Part shown: piece after piece, positions 63,839 through 64,000 of the stretch
Numbering within the stretch: position 1 is the first letter of the stretch
How the letters are laid out: every line of letters starts with the position of its first letter
NCBI GenBank assembly: GCA_009809945.1
Contig: WTPW01000422.1
Coordinates: 278,657-342,656 of the forward strand
Direction of reading: 5' to 3'
DNA: 64,000 nt
DNA from: Gigaspora margarita
Taxonomy: Eukaryota; Glomeromycota; Glomeromycetes; Diversisporales; Gigasporaceae
Position numbers and translations under genes: made by a program
Notes under the pieces: generated by a model
Database searches by the model: none
Seen by the model: only the letters and a program-made list of their open reading frames with translations
What the model was told of the DNA's origin: nothing

Positions 63839-64000
63839 ATTACCCTATTTCAGATGTATTTATCTCCTTTACGTGAATGAGACTAATTGATTCTTTTGTA
63901 TATTTATTAATTTATAAGCTCTCTTATCTGTTATATGAAATAATTTCGTTTTTTAGTGCGTATATAGCAAAGTTGGTTTTCGGACCGTCCTAAATAAATC
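63839..64000. other. Right edge of window, nothing called
   Basis: Short AT-rich sequence without recognised features. Confidence 0.4.

Overview
This window is AT-rich eukaryotic DNA with very few genes. It is built mostly from short terminal-inverted-repeat (TIR) elements, palindromic satellites, a decayed LINE and tRNA-derived or poly(A) retroposons, often inserted inside one another. The nuclear tRNA-Lys, the LINE protein style, the small Cys-rich membrane protein and the overall composition fit an early-diverging fungus, most likely an arbuscular mycorrhizal (Rhizophagus-like) genome. That assignment is inference from composition and remembered family style, not from a search.

Layout. 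1-12.5 kb: dispersed ATCACCTGATCA units, hairpin MITEs, an A-rich tandem block and a nested pair of TIR elements (8.57-9.44 kb). 12.5-18.3 kb: satellite D (about 110 bp, CTGTAACAGAATT monomers), invaded by a TA-flanked MITE, two TTTGA foldback elements and MITEs sitting in a pair of direct repeats. 18.3-27.3 kb: a MITE and a broken LINE (ORF1, APE endonuclease, RT, C-terminal region) inserted in satellite D, with a 200-N assembly gap. 27.4-30.6 kb: satellite A, about 11 palindromic monomers, interrupted by nested elements. 30.6-41 kb: more TIR elements, a strand-skewed GT-rich tract, a cluster of GC-rich mini-hairpins and a possible small gene on the minus strand. 41.1-47.1 kb: satellite C split by a 3.9-kb nest that holds a 1.0-kb poly(A) retroposon and a 976-bp tRNA-headed SINE, each with 15-16 bp target duplications. 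47-53 kb: further repeats and a segmental tandem duplication with one N.

The most gene-like part is 52.4-56.1 kb. It holds an intact 180-aa Cys-rich single-pass membrane protein with a 12-residue tandem repeat tail (53396-53938), and an intact tRNA-Lys(UUU) with a T22 Pol III terminator. After that come satellite B (57.2-58.7 kb), which shares its palindrome core with satellite A but not its spacer, a 1.7-kb TIR element with a nested one, a young-looking hAT-like element (62435-63184, 43-bp TIRs with one mismatch), and a TIR element near the right edge.

No operon, CRISPR array or dedicated defence system is visible. The interest lies in repeat architecture: palindrome-bearing satellites, telomere-like hexamers in the loops of unrelated foldback elements, and a readable order of insertions. 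Coordinates of repeat edges were read by eye and may be off by several bases.
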